NCBI GenBank assembly: GCA_044351265.1
Contig: JBILGC010000001.1
Location: 62,001-126,000, forward strand
Length of the DNA: 64,000 nt
From: JAJTFA01 sp044351265
Lineage (GTDB): Bacteria > Bacteroidota > Bacteroidia > UKL13-3
Direction: 5' to 3'
Shown here: one piece after another, positions 17,684 to 26,391 of the stretch
How the letters are laid out: the number at the start of each line of letters is the position of its first letter
Position numbering within the stretch: position 1 is the first letter of the stretch
Made by a program: the position numbers and the translations under genes
Notes under the pieces: model-generated
What the model was told of the DNA's origin: nothing
What the model saw: the letters and a program-made list of their open reading frames with translations, nothing else
Database searches by the model: none

Positions 17684-18682
17684 TTACTTCACGCTATCCA
17701 TGTGGCAAATCAGGTCTACCAGTTTGTTGGAGTAGCCCCACTCATTGTCATACCATGCTACCACTTTCACAAAATTTGCATTCAATGAAATACCTGCATC
17801 TGCATCAAAAATAGAAGTGCGTGCATCGCCTAAGAAATCATTTGATACAACAGCATCTTCTGTATAGCCCAAGATACCTTTCAATTCATTCTCAGAAGCC
17901 TTTTTCATGGCTGCTTTAATTTCATCGTAGCTTGCGCCTTTCTCTATACGGCAGGTTAAATCTACCACAGAAACATTAGGCGTAGGAACGCGGAAACTCA
18001 TACCGGTTAATTTACCTTTCAACTCAGGAATAACCAATCCTACTGCTTTTGCAGCACCAGTTGATGAAGGTATGATGTTTTGATAAGCACCACGGCCACC
18101 TCTCCAGTCTTTAACCGAAGGGCCATCTACGGTTTTCTGTGTAGCGGTAACTGCGTGTACGGTCGTCATCAAACCTTCCAGAATACCAAAGTTATCGTTC
18201 AAGACTTTTGCAACAGGAGCAAGACAGTTGGTGGTGCATGATGCATTGGAAACCACACTCATGTCGGCAGTATATTTAAGGTGGTTTACGCCCATTACAA
18301 AAGTTGGGGTATCATCTTTTGCAGGAGCACTCATCACCACGCGTTTTGCTCCGGCTTTAATGTGCAGGGCAGCTTTATCTTTTTCCAGAAACAACCCGGT
18401 TGATTCAACCACATATTCGGCACCAACAGCATCCCATTTCAAGTTAGAAGGATCTTTTTCAGCCGTTACACGAATTTTTTTGCCATTTACTACCAGCATG
18501 CCATCTGCAACAGCCACATCGCCATTAAAACGGCCATGAGTGGAGTCGTATTTAAGCATATAAGCCATGTAGTCTACATCAATCAAGTCATTGATACCAA
18601 CTACTTCTACTTTTGGATTGTTGATAGCAGCCCGGAAAACCAGGCGTCCGATGCGGCCAAAGCCATTAATTCCTATTTTCAT
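17684..18682 (-). CDS. gap: Glyceraldehyde-3-phosphate dehydrogenase
   Basis: Class I GAPDH of 332 residues, oxidising glyceraldehyde 3-phosphate to 1,3-bisphosphoglycerate in glycolysis. The N-terminal Rossmann motif is INGFGRIGRLVFRAA. Asp32 in GIND indicates NAD rather than NADP preference. The catalytic cysteine is Cys149 in SNASCTTNCLAP. The conserved C-terminal WYDNEWGYSNKL segment is present. Single-gene unit with its own promoter (18722-18752) and terminator (17631-17661), divergent from the tRNA-Glu gene. Confidence 0.97.
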   Translation of the reverse strand: MKIGINGFGRIGRLVFRAAINNPKVEVVGINDLIDVDYMAYMLKYDSTHGRFNGDVAVADGMLVVNGKKIRVTAEKDPSNLKWDAVGAEYVVESTGLFLEKDKAALHIKAGAKRVVMSAPAKDDTPTFVMGVNHLKYTADMSVVSNASCTTNCLAPVAKVLNDNFGILEGLMTTVHAVTATQKTVDGPSVKDWRGGRGAYQNIIPSSTGAAKAVGLVIPELKGKLTGMSFRVPTPNVSVVDLTCRIEKGASYDEIKAAMKKASENELKGILGYTEDAVVSNDFLGDARTSIFDADAGISLNANFVKVVAWYDNEWGYSNKLVDLICHMDSVK

Positions 18683-18721
18683 GCGAATAAAATTAGATTG
18701 TTAGTTTTTTTAAAACGGCTG

Positions 18722-18752
18722 CAAAGTTACCCCTCCAAAATTTTTAAACAAA
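18722..18752 (-). promoter_or_regulatory. Bacteroidota-type promoter of gap
   Basis: On the minus strand TTTG (18752-18749), exactly 19 nt, then TAACTTTG (18729-18722). This matches the known Bacteroides consensus TTTG-N19-TAnnTTTG. The start codon of gap is about 40 nt further. Confidence 0.7.
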
Positions 18753-18756
18753 TCTT

Positions 18757-18786
18757 TTTGTATATTAAAAAAGAGGGCTATTTTTG
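18757..18786 (+). promoter_or_regulatory. Bacteroidota-type promoter of tRNA-Glu
   Basis: TTTG (18757-18760), an 18-nt spacer and TATTTTTG (18779-18786) match the Bacteroidota -33/-7 consensus. The tRNA starts 12 nt after the -7 box. Confidence 0.65.
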
Positions 18787-18798
18787 CAGCCCTTTAAC

Positions 18799-18870
18799 GG
18801 CCCGTTCGTCTATCGGTTAGGACATCAGGTTTTCATCCTGGAAAGAGGGGTTCGATTCCCCTACGGGCTA
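18799..18870 (+). tRNA. tRNA-Glu (anticodon TTC)
   Basis: Full cloverleaf: acceptor GGCCCGT with ACGGGCT (first pair G-T wobble), discriminator A at 18870, anticodon stem CAGG/CCTG around loop TTTTCAT giving anticodon TTC, and T-arm GGGGTTCGATTCCCC. No encoded CCA (CA follows by chance). The last 12 nt are repeated and inverted downstream. Confidence 0.95.
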
Positions 18871-19140
18871 CAAAAAGTAAAAAGCTTCACCACAAGATGA
18901 GGCTTTTTTTATGCAGTAAACTTTCGTTAGCAATTAATTTCATCAGCTTTTTGTAGCCCTAGGGGAATACCCGCCCCACGGTCAGGCTCCTCGCTAAAAT
19001 GATTCACCGAATCATTTTTTCACGCTCGGCCCTCCTACGGGCTACAAAAAGTAAAAAGCTTCACCACAAGATGAGGCTTTTTTTATGCAGTATACTTTCG
19101 TTAGCAATAAATTTCATCAACTTTTTTAGCCCGTAGGGTG
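18855..19140. repeat. Tandem units with direct and inverted copies of the tRNA-Glu 3' end
   Basis: A unit of about 100 bp, starting with the tRNA 3' end TACGGGCTACAAAAAG, occurs at 18862 and again 174 bp later at 19036, with few differences. Each unit holds the terminator hairpin and ends in an inverted tRNA 3' end. At 19127-19138 TAGCCCGTAGGG is the exact reverse complement of tRNA bases 18859-18870. At about 18950-18968 a similar inverted copy lacks one base. This resembles scars of integration or replication slippage at a tRNA 3' end. No integrase gene is present. Confidence 0.8.
18879..18910 (+). terminator. Intrinsic terminator after tRNA-Glu
   Basis: AAAAAGCTTCA (18879-18889) pairs with TGAGGCTTTTT (18898-18908) with one G-T wobble, and a T-run follows. 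An identical copy lies at 19053-19084, and a decayed third trace (GAAGCTTTTTTTATGCA) near 19286-19302. Confidence 0.75.
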
Positions 19141-19408
19141 TATGCGAAGCATACAGGTTTGCGCTTGCGTAAACCGAATCCCGATATAAAGGTGCTGCGA
19201 ACATTGTGAGCATGCAACTCTTTATCGGGAATTCCCCTAGCGTTCTTTCCTCTTAAAGGTTTAAAAGAACATTAAATCTCAAAGTGAAGCTTTTTTTATG
19301 CATGTAAAATCTTGGGATGAACGATTTACTTAAACTCTTGAGTAAAAAACTAGGGCATAACGCTTATGTTCACACTTAATCAAAACCAACATCAATACAC
19401 CCAACTCC
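19140..19408. other. Non-coding stretch with clustered small hairpins
   Basis: No gene seen. GTATGC-GAA-GCATAC (about 19140-19154) is directly followed by GGTTTGCGC-TT-GCGTAAACC. A longer inverted repeat follows: CCCGATATAAAG with CTTTATCGGG, ending at about 19229. Next comes ATTCCCCTAG, another trace of the tRNA T-arm. The remaining sequence up to the reductase stop codon is unremarkable. Confidence 0.6.
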
Positions 19409-20128
19409 TCAATCATACAACTCAAACTTAATATGCTCTTTGGTATATCCCATTTTTGCCAACCTATCGCGGGCTTCTTTTAGCATGGCACTCCAGCCGC
19501 ATAAATAAAAATAGGCAGGCCTGTGGTCGCTAAAAATTTCTTCATAAACCTCGTGCACATATCCGTGCCTGCCTTGCCATGTTTGCGCATCTTCTCTTGA
19601 CAAAACAGGTATAAAGCTAAACTCAGGGTGCTGCTGCTGCAAGGTTTCCATTTCTTGTTTATATAAAATATCGCCCACCTTTCTGTTGCCAAAAATCATG
19701 TATATATTCTTGTGGGCTATGCCCCTGTTTAGGATGTGCAGCAACATGCTGCGCAAGGGCGCTATGCCGGTGCCGGTGGCAATAAAACACAGGTCGTGCT
19801 CAATGTTTGCCGGCAGGGTAAACTTGCCAATGGGGCCTGCCACGGGCACGATGGTGCCAACCGTGTAATTATTCCACATATAAGGTGTGCCCTGACCGGT
19901 AGGGTTTAATACAATAATCAGTTCAAACGTATTGTCATCTGCCGGTGCAGAGGCAATGGAATAGCTGCGGTAAGAGATTTTTGAATCAATTGGTAGATTT
20001 AGCATTACAAACTGCCCAGGTGTGAAATGGAATTTTTCCAAATGTGGCACCTTAAAAACAAAACGTTTCACTGCAGGTGTTTCCTGTTTTATATCAATAA
20101 TCTCAGCATCGTAAAATTGTTGTTTCAT
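19409..20128 (-). CDS. FAD/NAD(P)-binding ferredoxin reductase-like oxidoreductase
   Basis: A 239-residue flavoprotein of the ferredoxin-NADP reductase superfamily. The FAD-binding beta-barrel carries RSYS (54-57) and the upstream PGQFVML strand. The NAD(P)-binding half has GTGIAPLRS (119-127) and CGWSAM (210-215), and the protein ends FELYD. There is no [2Fe-2S] domain, so it needs a separate electron partner, which is not visible next to it. No signal peptide. Monocistronic as far as can be seen. Confidence 0.85.
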   Translation of the reverse strand: MKQQFYDAEIIDIKQETPAVKRFVFKVPHLEKFHFTPGQFVMLNLPIDSKISYRSYSIASAPADDNTFELIIVLNPTGQGTPYMWNNYTVGTIVPVAGPIGKFTLPANIEHDLCFIATGTGIAPLRSMLLHILNRGIAHKNIYMIFGNRKVGDILYKQEMETLQQQHPEFSFIPVLSREDAQTWQGRHGYVHEVYEEIFSDHRPAYFYLCGWSAMLKEARDRLAKMGYTKEHIKFELYD

Positions 20129-20280
20129 AATGGCCGGGGTTTAATTGGCAGACTAAAACCTATTGCAACTAATACTGTTTTAATGGCATCTGTTCAATCG
20201 AAGATAAGAAATACGTCTTGTATTTTTGCCCCTATTTATGATTATTTGTCGATTGAATATTAAACGCTATCCAAAAAAAC

Positions 20281-22650
20281 ATGAAACATAACCTGCTTCT
20301 ATTGCTTCTATTGGTTTCAATCATGGCAAACGCCCAGCGCTCTATTTGCCCGGCTTCTCCATACCCCATGCAAATTGCACAAGCCGATGGGTCTGTGCTT
20401 ACCATTAGAACGCATGGCAATGAAGCCATACATCATAAAGAGACAGAAGAAGGTTATACCATTTTACCAAATGCGCAGGGCATTTATGAGTATGCCATTT
20501 TGGATAATAATGGCTACTTAACATTGAGTGGCATCAAGGCTGCTAATAAAATCAGTGAAACAGCTATGCAAAAGAATTTGCCACTAAAACACCTTCGTTT
20601 TAACAGTGTGCAGGTTAAAGCCATTATGGATGATTTTAATGCCATGAATGCCGAAGCCATAGAGATGGGGCGCATGTATAAAGGCACACCAAAAGTGAAT
20701 TACCCAACCATGGGCAATTTAAAAATGCTGGCTATATGTATGCAGTTTCCGGATGAGCCTTCCATTTACCCGGTTTCAATAATTAATGATGTTTTGAACC
20801 AAACCAACTATAACGGAACCGGTAGTTTTAAAGATTATTTTATTGCCAACTCTTACGGCCAAAGCAACCCTACTATTGATGTGGTGGGCTGGTATACCAC
20901 CACTAAAAACAGGGAACAATATGGGCAAAAACTAAATAGTGGAGCAACCAATAGTGCCTACAATACCAATGTAAGAGAACTGGTAACACGTGCACTTGAC
21001 TCTGCCGACTTAAGGGGCAATGTAGATTTTACAAAATACGACAACGATAAAGATGGCGACATGGACGGGGTTTTGATTTTCCATGCCGGCTATGGAGCAG
21101 AGCAAGGTGTAAATGGTTTTATATGGTCTCATCGCTCTAGCATTAGTGCTGTTTTTAAAGATGGCATCTCCATCAGAGACTACTGCATAAACCCTGTTAA
21201 AAGAAGCTGGAATGGCGAGATACGAGCGGTAGGAATTGGTGTGCTTACGCATGAGTGGGGGCATATTATGGGATTACCAGATTTGTATGATACCAATGAT
21301 AATAATGGCCAATCGGAAGGCATAGGCGAGTGGGGCCTAATGGGCTCTTGCGGCTGGTTAAATCAGGAGCGCACACCTTGCATGCTTGAGGCTTGGTCGC
21401 GCATACAATTTGGTTGGCTTGATGAACGTATGCTGGTGCAACCCGGATCTTACCAGCTTAAAGCAGCAATAGATACGGGTGCATGCTATCGTATTAATAC
21501 CACTAGACTTAACGAGTATTACCTATTAGAAAACCGACAGCGTAAAAGTTTTGATGCTGCGCTTAGAGGACGAGGTCTGGCCATTTGGCACATCAATACA
21601 CAAAAAACCAGCTTGTATCCGGGCAGCAACTCGGTTAATGCCGATACAACTGTTTACGGTGTTGGGTTAAAGCAAGCCGATGGCAAGCAGGACCTTGAAA
21701 AAAATGTAAACCGCGGTGATGCAGGAGATTTATACCCCGGCACAACCAACAATGTATTTTTCAGTAATGTTTCCAATCCGCCCGCCTTGCTTCATTATAC
21801 AGTAGGTGGTGTGAGGCAGCCTTCCAATATTTCTATTTCCAATATTACTATGGGAGCAGATAGCATTATCCGTTTTAAATTTGGTGCCGTTACTGCAGCA
21901 GGATTTCAGGCAAGTGCAACCCAAGGCTGTGTTCCGCTAGTAGTAGATTTTACAAACACCTCTACCGGTGCTTCATTTTTTGAATGGAAATTTGGCAATG
22001 ATTCAAGTACCATAAATACTCAAGATGCTTCTTATACATTTAATAAACCAGGTACCTATGATGTTACCTTATCGGTTAAAGACTCAAACAATGCCAATCC
22101 GGATGTGGTAACCTACACCATAATTGTTGACCCTTCTCCGGAGGCTTCGCTGAGGGTAGAACGCGGAGACAGTAACCTTATTAATTTTGTGAATACATCC
22201 AAAGGTGCCACATATTACTCTTGGCTATTCGGCACCAACCAAACAGACGGACGCGAATCGCCCACCTACAAATTAACTACACCCGGATTTTTAAAATACC
22301 GAATGATTGCATTTGGCAGCAATGGGTGTACCGATACTGTTTTTGGTGAAATAGATTTCTGGCCAATGGGTGCAGCCGATTTACAATCGGTAATGGGTAA
22401 TTTATATGCCTATCCAAACCCAACAAAAGGAGATGCAAGCATTCATCTAACATTGAAAAGTGCAGAGCATATAATGGCAGAGGTATACAATATGCTAGGC
22501 GAAAAAACAGGTGAAATTTATAATAGTAGTTTAACTGCCGGAGATCATCTGCTTGCTGTTGCACCCGAAATGATTGCTGCAGGTGGCATCTACTATATTA
22601 AGCTTACCGCAGGTAAGCAGCAATCCATTATTAAACTGGTTAAGCAATGA
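20281..22650 (+). CDS. Secreted M6-type metalloprotease with PKD and T9SS sorting domains
   Basis: A 789-residue exported protease. Signal peptide MKHNLLLLLLLVSIMANAQ. The zinc site is HEWGH (324-328), followed by GLPDLYD with a third ligand candidate Asp334, the M6 (immune inhibitor A-like) pattern. A D-x-D-x-DGD segment (KYDNDKDGDMDG, about 252-263) suggests calcium binding. A PKD-like domain follows at about 540-620 (GTYDVTLSVKD), and a second beta domain after it. The last about 75 residues, from AYPNPTKGDASIHL, form a T9SS type A sorting domain. The comF start codon overlaps its stop (ATGA). Confidence 0.9.
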   Translation: MKHNLLLLLLLVSIMANAQRSICPASPYPMQIAQADGSVLTIRTHGNEAIHHKETEEGYTILPNAQGIYEYAILDNNGYLTLSGIKAANKISETAMQKNLPLKHLRFNSVQVKAIMDDFNAMNAEAIEMGRMYKGTPKVNYPTMGNLKMLAICMQFPDEPSIYPVSIINDVLNQTNYNGTGSFKDYFIANSYGQSNPTIDVVGWYTTTKNREQYGQKLNSGATNSAYNTNVRELVTRALDSADLRGNVDFTKYDNDKDGDMDGVLIFHAGYGAEQGVNGFIWSHRSSISAVFKDGISIRDYCINPVKRSWNGEIRAVGIGVLTHEWGHIMGLPDLYDTNDNNGQSEGIGEWGLMGSCGWLNQERTPCMLEAWSRIQFGWLDERMLVQPGSYQLKAAIDTGACYRINTTRLNEYYLLENRQRKSFDAALRGRGLAIWHINTQKTSLYPGSNSVNADTTVYGVGLKQADGKQDLEKNVNRGDAGDLYPGTTNNVFFSNVSNPPALLHYTVGGVRQPSNISISNITMGADSIIRFKFGAVTAAGFQASATQGCVPLVVDFTNTSTGASFFEWKFGNDSSTINTQDASYTFNKPGTYDVTLSVKDSNNANPDVVTYTIIVDPSPEASLRVERGDSNLINFVNTSKGATYYSWLFGTNQTDGRESPTYKLTTPGFLKYRMIAFGSNGCTDTVFGEIDFWPMGAADLQSVMGNLYAYPNPTKGDASIHLTLKSAEHIMAEVYNMLGEKTGEIYNSSLTAGDHLLAVAPEMIAAGGIYYIKLTAGKQQSIIKLVKQ

Positions 22651-23324
22651 TAAAAGAGCTTATAGAACTCTTTTTTCCGAACCTTTGTATTACATGTAAC
22701 CACAACCTGCTTAAGCAGGAGGAGTTTGTATGCACCAGGTGCCTGTATGAGTTACCACAAACTAATTACCATAAGTTTGCTGAAAACAATTTAGCCAAAA
22801 CCTTTTGGGGGTGCGTGCCATTGCAGCATGCTTTTGCATTTTTATATTTTAGAAAAGATGGCGCTGTAAAATCTTTACTTCATACTCTTAAATACGCAGG
22901 AGGAAAAGAGGTGGCCATTTTTTTAGGAAGATACTATGGACAGAAACTAGCTGATGCAGGATTAACATATGATGCAGTGGTTGCTATCCCATTGCACCCA
23001 GATAAACTGCGCAAACGCGGATATAACCAGAGTGCCTGTTTTGCTGAGGGCCTTGCACAAAGCATGGGTATGGAAGATCTAAGTTTTGCTGTAGAAAGAG
23101 CAGTTGCTACCGAAACACAAACCAAGAAGGATCGTTTTGAAAGATGGCAAAACGTGGGTGAAGTATTTAGGATTAGCGATGCAACTGCGCTAGCCAATAA
23201 AAAGTTGTTGGTGGTGGATGATGTGATTACAACGGGGGCAACAATTGAGGGGCTTTGCAAAGTAATTCTTGCCGAAGTGCCCTGCACTATTGCTGTGGCT
23301 GCTATTGCCACTCCTCAAGATTAA
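22647..23324 (+). CDS. comF: ComF family phosphoribosyltransferase-like protein
   Basis: A 225-residue ComF/GntX-type protein. N-terminal zinc-binding cysteine pairs C14-x2-C17 and C29-x2-C32, then the LLHTLKY segment, IPLHPDKLRKRGYNQS (114-129) and the PRPP-binding loop VVDDVITTGAT (189-199). Homologues act in DNA uptake (ComFC), but the biochemical role is unproven in most species. It overlaps the protease gene by 4 nt, so its translation is probably coupled. Its stop codon overlaps that of the convergent GNAT gene within TTAA. Confidence 0.92.
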   Translation: MIKELIELFFPNLCITCNHNLLKQEEFVCTRCLYELPQTNYHKFAENNLAKTFWGCVPLQHAFAFLYFRKDGAVKSLLHTLKYAGGKEVAIFLGRYYGQKLADAGLTYDAVVAIPLHPDKLRKRGYNQSACFAEGLAQSMGMEDLSFAVERAVATETQTKKDRFERWQNVGEVFRISDATALANKKLLVVDDVITTGATIEGLCKVILAEVPCTIAVAAIATPQD

Positions 23325-23737
23325 GAGAGCATCATTTTTACATGCACAATATCGGCTTCTATAAATTCATCACCTACAGGAACGAAACCGTGTTTTAGGT
23401 AAAAGTTTTTTGCGGTAATCTGTGCGTGTAAATATATTTCACGTCCATCTCTGGGAACCGATTGTAGCACCTTTTTTAAAATGGCAGCACCAACACCGCT
23501 GTTTCGGTATTCCTGTAATACAGCAAAACGCTCGAGTTTAATACCATTTGTTGTTTCTCTCCAACGAGCAGTGCCTGCAGGCTTTCCATCAAATGTTGCA
23601 AGAAAATGGTGCGATTCATCTTCATACTCCCACTCAATATCTTCAGGACAATTTTGTTCTATTACAAATACTACCTTCCTGATGGCATGTGCCTCATTTA
23701 ATTCTGATTGATGCTGTATTTCTTTAACGTGAATCAT
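23321..23737 (-). CDS. GNAT family N-acetyltransferase
   Basis: A 138-residue GNAT enzyme of the ElaA/PhnO-like small type. The acetyl-CoA-binding motif A is seen as RFAVLQEYRNSGVGAAILKK (about residues 70-89, with R-N-S-G-V-G as the pyrophosphate loop). The C-terminal KNFYLKHGFVPVGDEF is the usual strand 6/7 region, and the N-terminal half has VFVIEQNCPEDIEWE. Substrate unknown. Convergent with comF. A heptamer tandem repeat lies just upstream of its start. Confidence 0.9.
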   Translation of the reverse strand: MIHVKEIQHQSELNEAHAIRKVVFVIEQNCPEDIEWEYEDESHHFLATFDGKPAGTARWRETTNGIKLERFAVLQEYRNSGVGAAILKKVLQSVPRDGREIYLHAQITAKNFYLKHGFVPVGDEFIEADIVHVKMMLS

Positions 23738-23759
23738 TTGTTTAGTTTTAAGTTATAAG

Positions 23760-23829
23760 TGTTAAATGTTGTATGTTCAATGTTCAATGTTAAATGTTAA
23801 ATGTTGAATGCTGAATGTTGAGTGTTAAA
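23760..23829. repeat. Heptamer tandem repeat, about 10 units of TGTTAAA type
   Basis: Ten consecutive 7-mers starting at 23760: TGTTAAA, TGTTGTA, TGTTCAA twice, TGTTAAA twice, TGTTGAA, TGCTGAA, TGTTGAG, TGTTAAA. All keep TG in positions 1-2. It lies between the DUF5686 stop and the GNAT start, so length changes could affect GNAT transcription. Confidence 0.9.
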
Positions 23830-23856
23830 TACTTCTCTCGTTTCTGATTTCATCGA

Positions 23857-26388
23857 CTAAAACTGTATGCGTAAGCCCAAGTTTAGGCTCCACTTCCGGA
23901 TATCATCATTATTCAGATAGCTGATGCGGTGTATCATACCAAGCGTAAGCAAACGAAAAATATTTTCTACACCATAACCCACCTCGGCATAAGGCTTATT
24001 GCCAAAAGTATAAACCGGAGATAAAGCCCTTCCTTGCGAATCGGTTTCCGGAAGAAATTGCCTGTTTGCATCTGTTAAGTGTCCATAAGCTGCTTTTACC
24101 AAAGCAAAATTGCGCAACTTCCATTTCTTTAATAAGGGAATACGGTTAAAAAATAATCCTTCAAAATGTTGCACGTACATAATCTGGCTGTATTCATCTG
24201 CCACAAACTCATATAGATTCATTAAACTAAAATTAATGTCGTTATACAAAAAGGTAGCATTGCCTCTTGGCACCTCAAGCATGGTATAAGGTAACCGGCC
24301 AAGTGTTTTACCTACAGTTATGCTATAGTCGGCATTGCCCAGCAAACCTGTAGCAAAATGGTGCGTAACGTTTATCTGCAACTTATCGTAATTAAAGTTA
24401 CCACCCAATAAATTTTTTATGCCCCGCGTATAAGCAAAAGTAAATTCCGGCCAACGAGATCTGGCAAGGCGCATGCGCTGATTGTTTCGCACTACGATAT
24501 TTTCTTTAAAGGCGAATCTTAATTCAGCTGTTGCAGCAGTGTAGTTATACTCTTCGGCAATATTGCCATTGCTTGCAGATAAATCCGGATTTGGAATATA
24601 TGCAAACACAAAATTACCCAATGGTTCAAAATGTCCGCGTGTTAAGCCAATCCGATAAGACCAGTCGCGATTATATTGGTGCATATAATTTAAACGGTAC
24701 TCAATGGTTCGATTTATGCGGGCAGAGGCAGCACCCAAATTAATAGCAGCAAATAAATTTGATGCACCGGTGTTGCGCTGGAGTGTATTGCTGTTAAAAT
24801 CTGTTATGCCCAAAATATCATAATCGTTTTTATGAAAAGCGTTTATGGTAGACCATTTTTTTCGAGATAGGATATACTCTGCTCCCAAACCATATTTAAA
24901 CTTTCCATCCTTTACTCCATAGGCTAAATAACCCTGAAGGGTCCAGCGGTTAGAAAAGGCTATATTGGTTCTGAATCCAACACGAAATCGAATACTTTCC
25001 ACCTCATTATAACCCACAAGAAAAACATAAGGACCGTAATCCAGTTTACCTTTTCGGTAGAAGCCTTCCAGTGCCAACCTAACAATATCGATATATGTTT
25101 TAATGACAGGAAGGTTTTGCACAGAATCAATCATGTTTAGCATTTGTTGCTCCACGTTGCTAAAAGGCTCAGTGCGCACGCTGTCCCAGTAATTCTCCTT
25201 TCGTAAATCTATGCTGTCACTTCTTTCTACCAACACATCAAAAAACGAATCGGGTAATTTTTTATTGATAACAAAGCCTGAGTTTGCGCGGTAAATTTTT
25301 GCAACAAAACCACTGCTGCTTTTTGTGAGTTGCGCTACATCTATAATGATTCGTGTTTTAGATGGCAACCACGGACCTGCATCTGTTTGCACCATCTCCT
25401 GCTGAATTTTTAGCCTGTCGATAAAATTCAAATTAGCAGTTGGCGAAATCTCGACATGAATTCTTTTCAGGGCAAACGTACCATCGGCAATCCAGATGGT
25501 ACCCAAAAATCCCAGGTCTTCTTCCCTACGCAGATTGAGTTTAATTTTATAGCATTTATGCCCGTCTATATAATTCGTATCAAGCAGCGTGTATATATAA
25601 TATGTATTGCTTCCTGTGGCAATGGGTGATATAAAATCCTTACCTAAAATGCGTAACCAGTTTTGATTAAAATTAAACTGCAATGTTCCGGTGCCAAGCA
25701 AATCAGCAACGTAACCGCCCTGTTGTACTCCAAACCCTTTAATACTGCTGGCATCTATTATTTCTTTATATAATGAAGGTGATTTTTGTGCGTAATATCG
25801 GGAGTGCGTTTCACTTATAAAAAGAGGTACAATATACTTTCCATCTTCATTTTTCATTTGATGGGTGGTATCGAACAATGATTTAATGGGCCTAAGCATT
25901 ACATTATTCTTCATCTCCTCGGAAATCTCGTTCATCGAAACGTCCATCTTGTTATAGCTATTGTACTCAAAAGCATTCAAGTTAGATTGGTCATATGCAT
26001 CTCGGTTTTGTTGTGCTTTTCTGATGATGCGCAATGCAGGATTTTCACCGGCTTTTATTACCACTTCTTTCAACTCTGTAGTAACAGGTTTCAGTTCCAA
26101 TATCAAATATTGCTTTTGCCCTCGTTTAACTTTTTTATGCAATGCTTGGTAGCCCACATAACTCACCACCAGCGAGTCTACATCAAGGCTTGTTTTGAGG
26201 GTAAAGTTTCCGTCAAAGTCTGTTGTAGTTCCTATGCGTGTGCCTTTAAAACCAACACTCACAAAAGGAAGAGGTTCGGGTCTGCCCTTTTCTAAAACGC
26301 GGCCGCTCACAATTGTTTCCTGCTGCGCTAATGCTGACAGAGAAAAACAAAATAATATAATGATGTAAAGTACTTTTTTAACAGCCAT
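23857..26388 (-). CDS. Outer-membrane DUF5686/carboxypeptidase-regulatory-like protein
   Basis: An 843-residue exported protein. Signal peptide MAVKKVLYIIILFCFSLSALAQ. An N-terminal carboxypeptidase-D regulatory-like (CarboxypepD_reg) domain at about 27-105 contains SGRVLEKGRPEPLPFVSVGF and TTDFDGNFTL. It is followed by the DUF5686 region and many amphipathic strands suggesting an outer-membrane beta-barrel; the last residues (SLNLGLRIQF) end in Phe, as outer-membrane proteins usually do. The family resembles TonB-dependent receptors without a recognisable plug. It starts 3 nt after the cyclophilin gene stop, indicating an operon. Confidence 0.85.
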   Translation of the reverse strand: MAVKKVLYIIILFCFSLSALAQQETIVSGRVLEKGRPEPLPFVSVGFKGTRIGTTTDFDGNFTLKTSLDVDSLVVSYVGYQALHKKVKRGQKQYLILELKPVTTELKEVVIKAGENPALRIIRKAQQNRDAYDQSNLNAFEYNSYNKMDVSMNEISEEMKNNVMLRPIKSLFDTTHQMKNEDGKYIVPLFISETHSRYYAQKSPSLYKEIIDASSIKGFGVQQGGYVADLLGTGTLQFNFNQNWLRILGKDFISPIATGSNTYYIYTLLDTNYIDGHKCYKIKLNLRREEDLGFLGTIWIADGTFALKRIHVEISPTANLNFIDRLKIQQEMVQTDAGPWLPSKTRIIIDVAQLTKSSSGFVAKIYRANSGFVINKKLPDSFFDVLVERSDSIDLRKENYWDSVRTEPFSNVEQQMLNMIDSVQNLPVIKTYIDIVRLALEGFYRKGKLDYGPYVFLVGYNEVESIRFRVGFRTNIAFSNRWTLQGYLAYGVKDGKFKYGLGAEYILSRKKWSTINAFHKNDYDILGITDFNSNTLQRNTGASNLFAAINLGAASARINRTIEYRLNYMHQYNRDWSYRIGLTRGHFEPLGNFVFAYIPNPDLSASNGNIAEEYNYTAATAELRFAFKENIVVRNNQRMRLARSRWPEFTFAYTRGIKNLLGGNFNYDKLQINVTHHFATGLLGNADYSITVGKTLGRLPYTMLEVPRGNATFLYNDINFSLMNLYEFVADEYSQIMYVQHFEGLFFNRIPLLKKWKLRNFALVKAAYGHLTDANRQFLPETDSQGRALSPVYTFGNKPYAEVGYGVENIFRLLTLGMIHRISYLNNDDIRKWSLNLGLRIQF

Positions 26389-26391
26389 GCA

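Noticed and set aside
18871..19408. Prophage or genomic island at the tRNA-Glu gene
   Set aside because: Only about 0.5 kb of non-coding sequence and no integrase or phage gene; at most a scar.
23760..23829. CRISPR array
   Set aside because: Units are 7 bp in direct succession with no spacers and no cas genes nearby.
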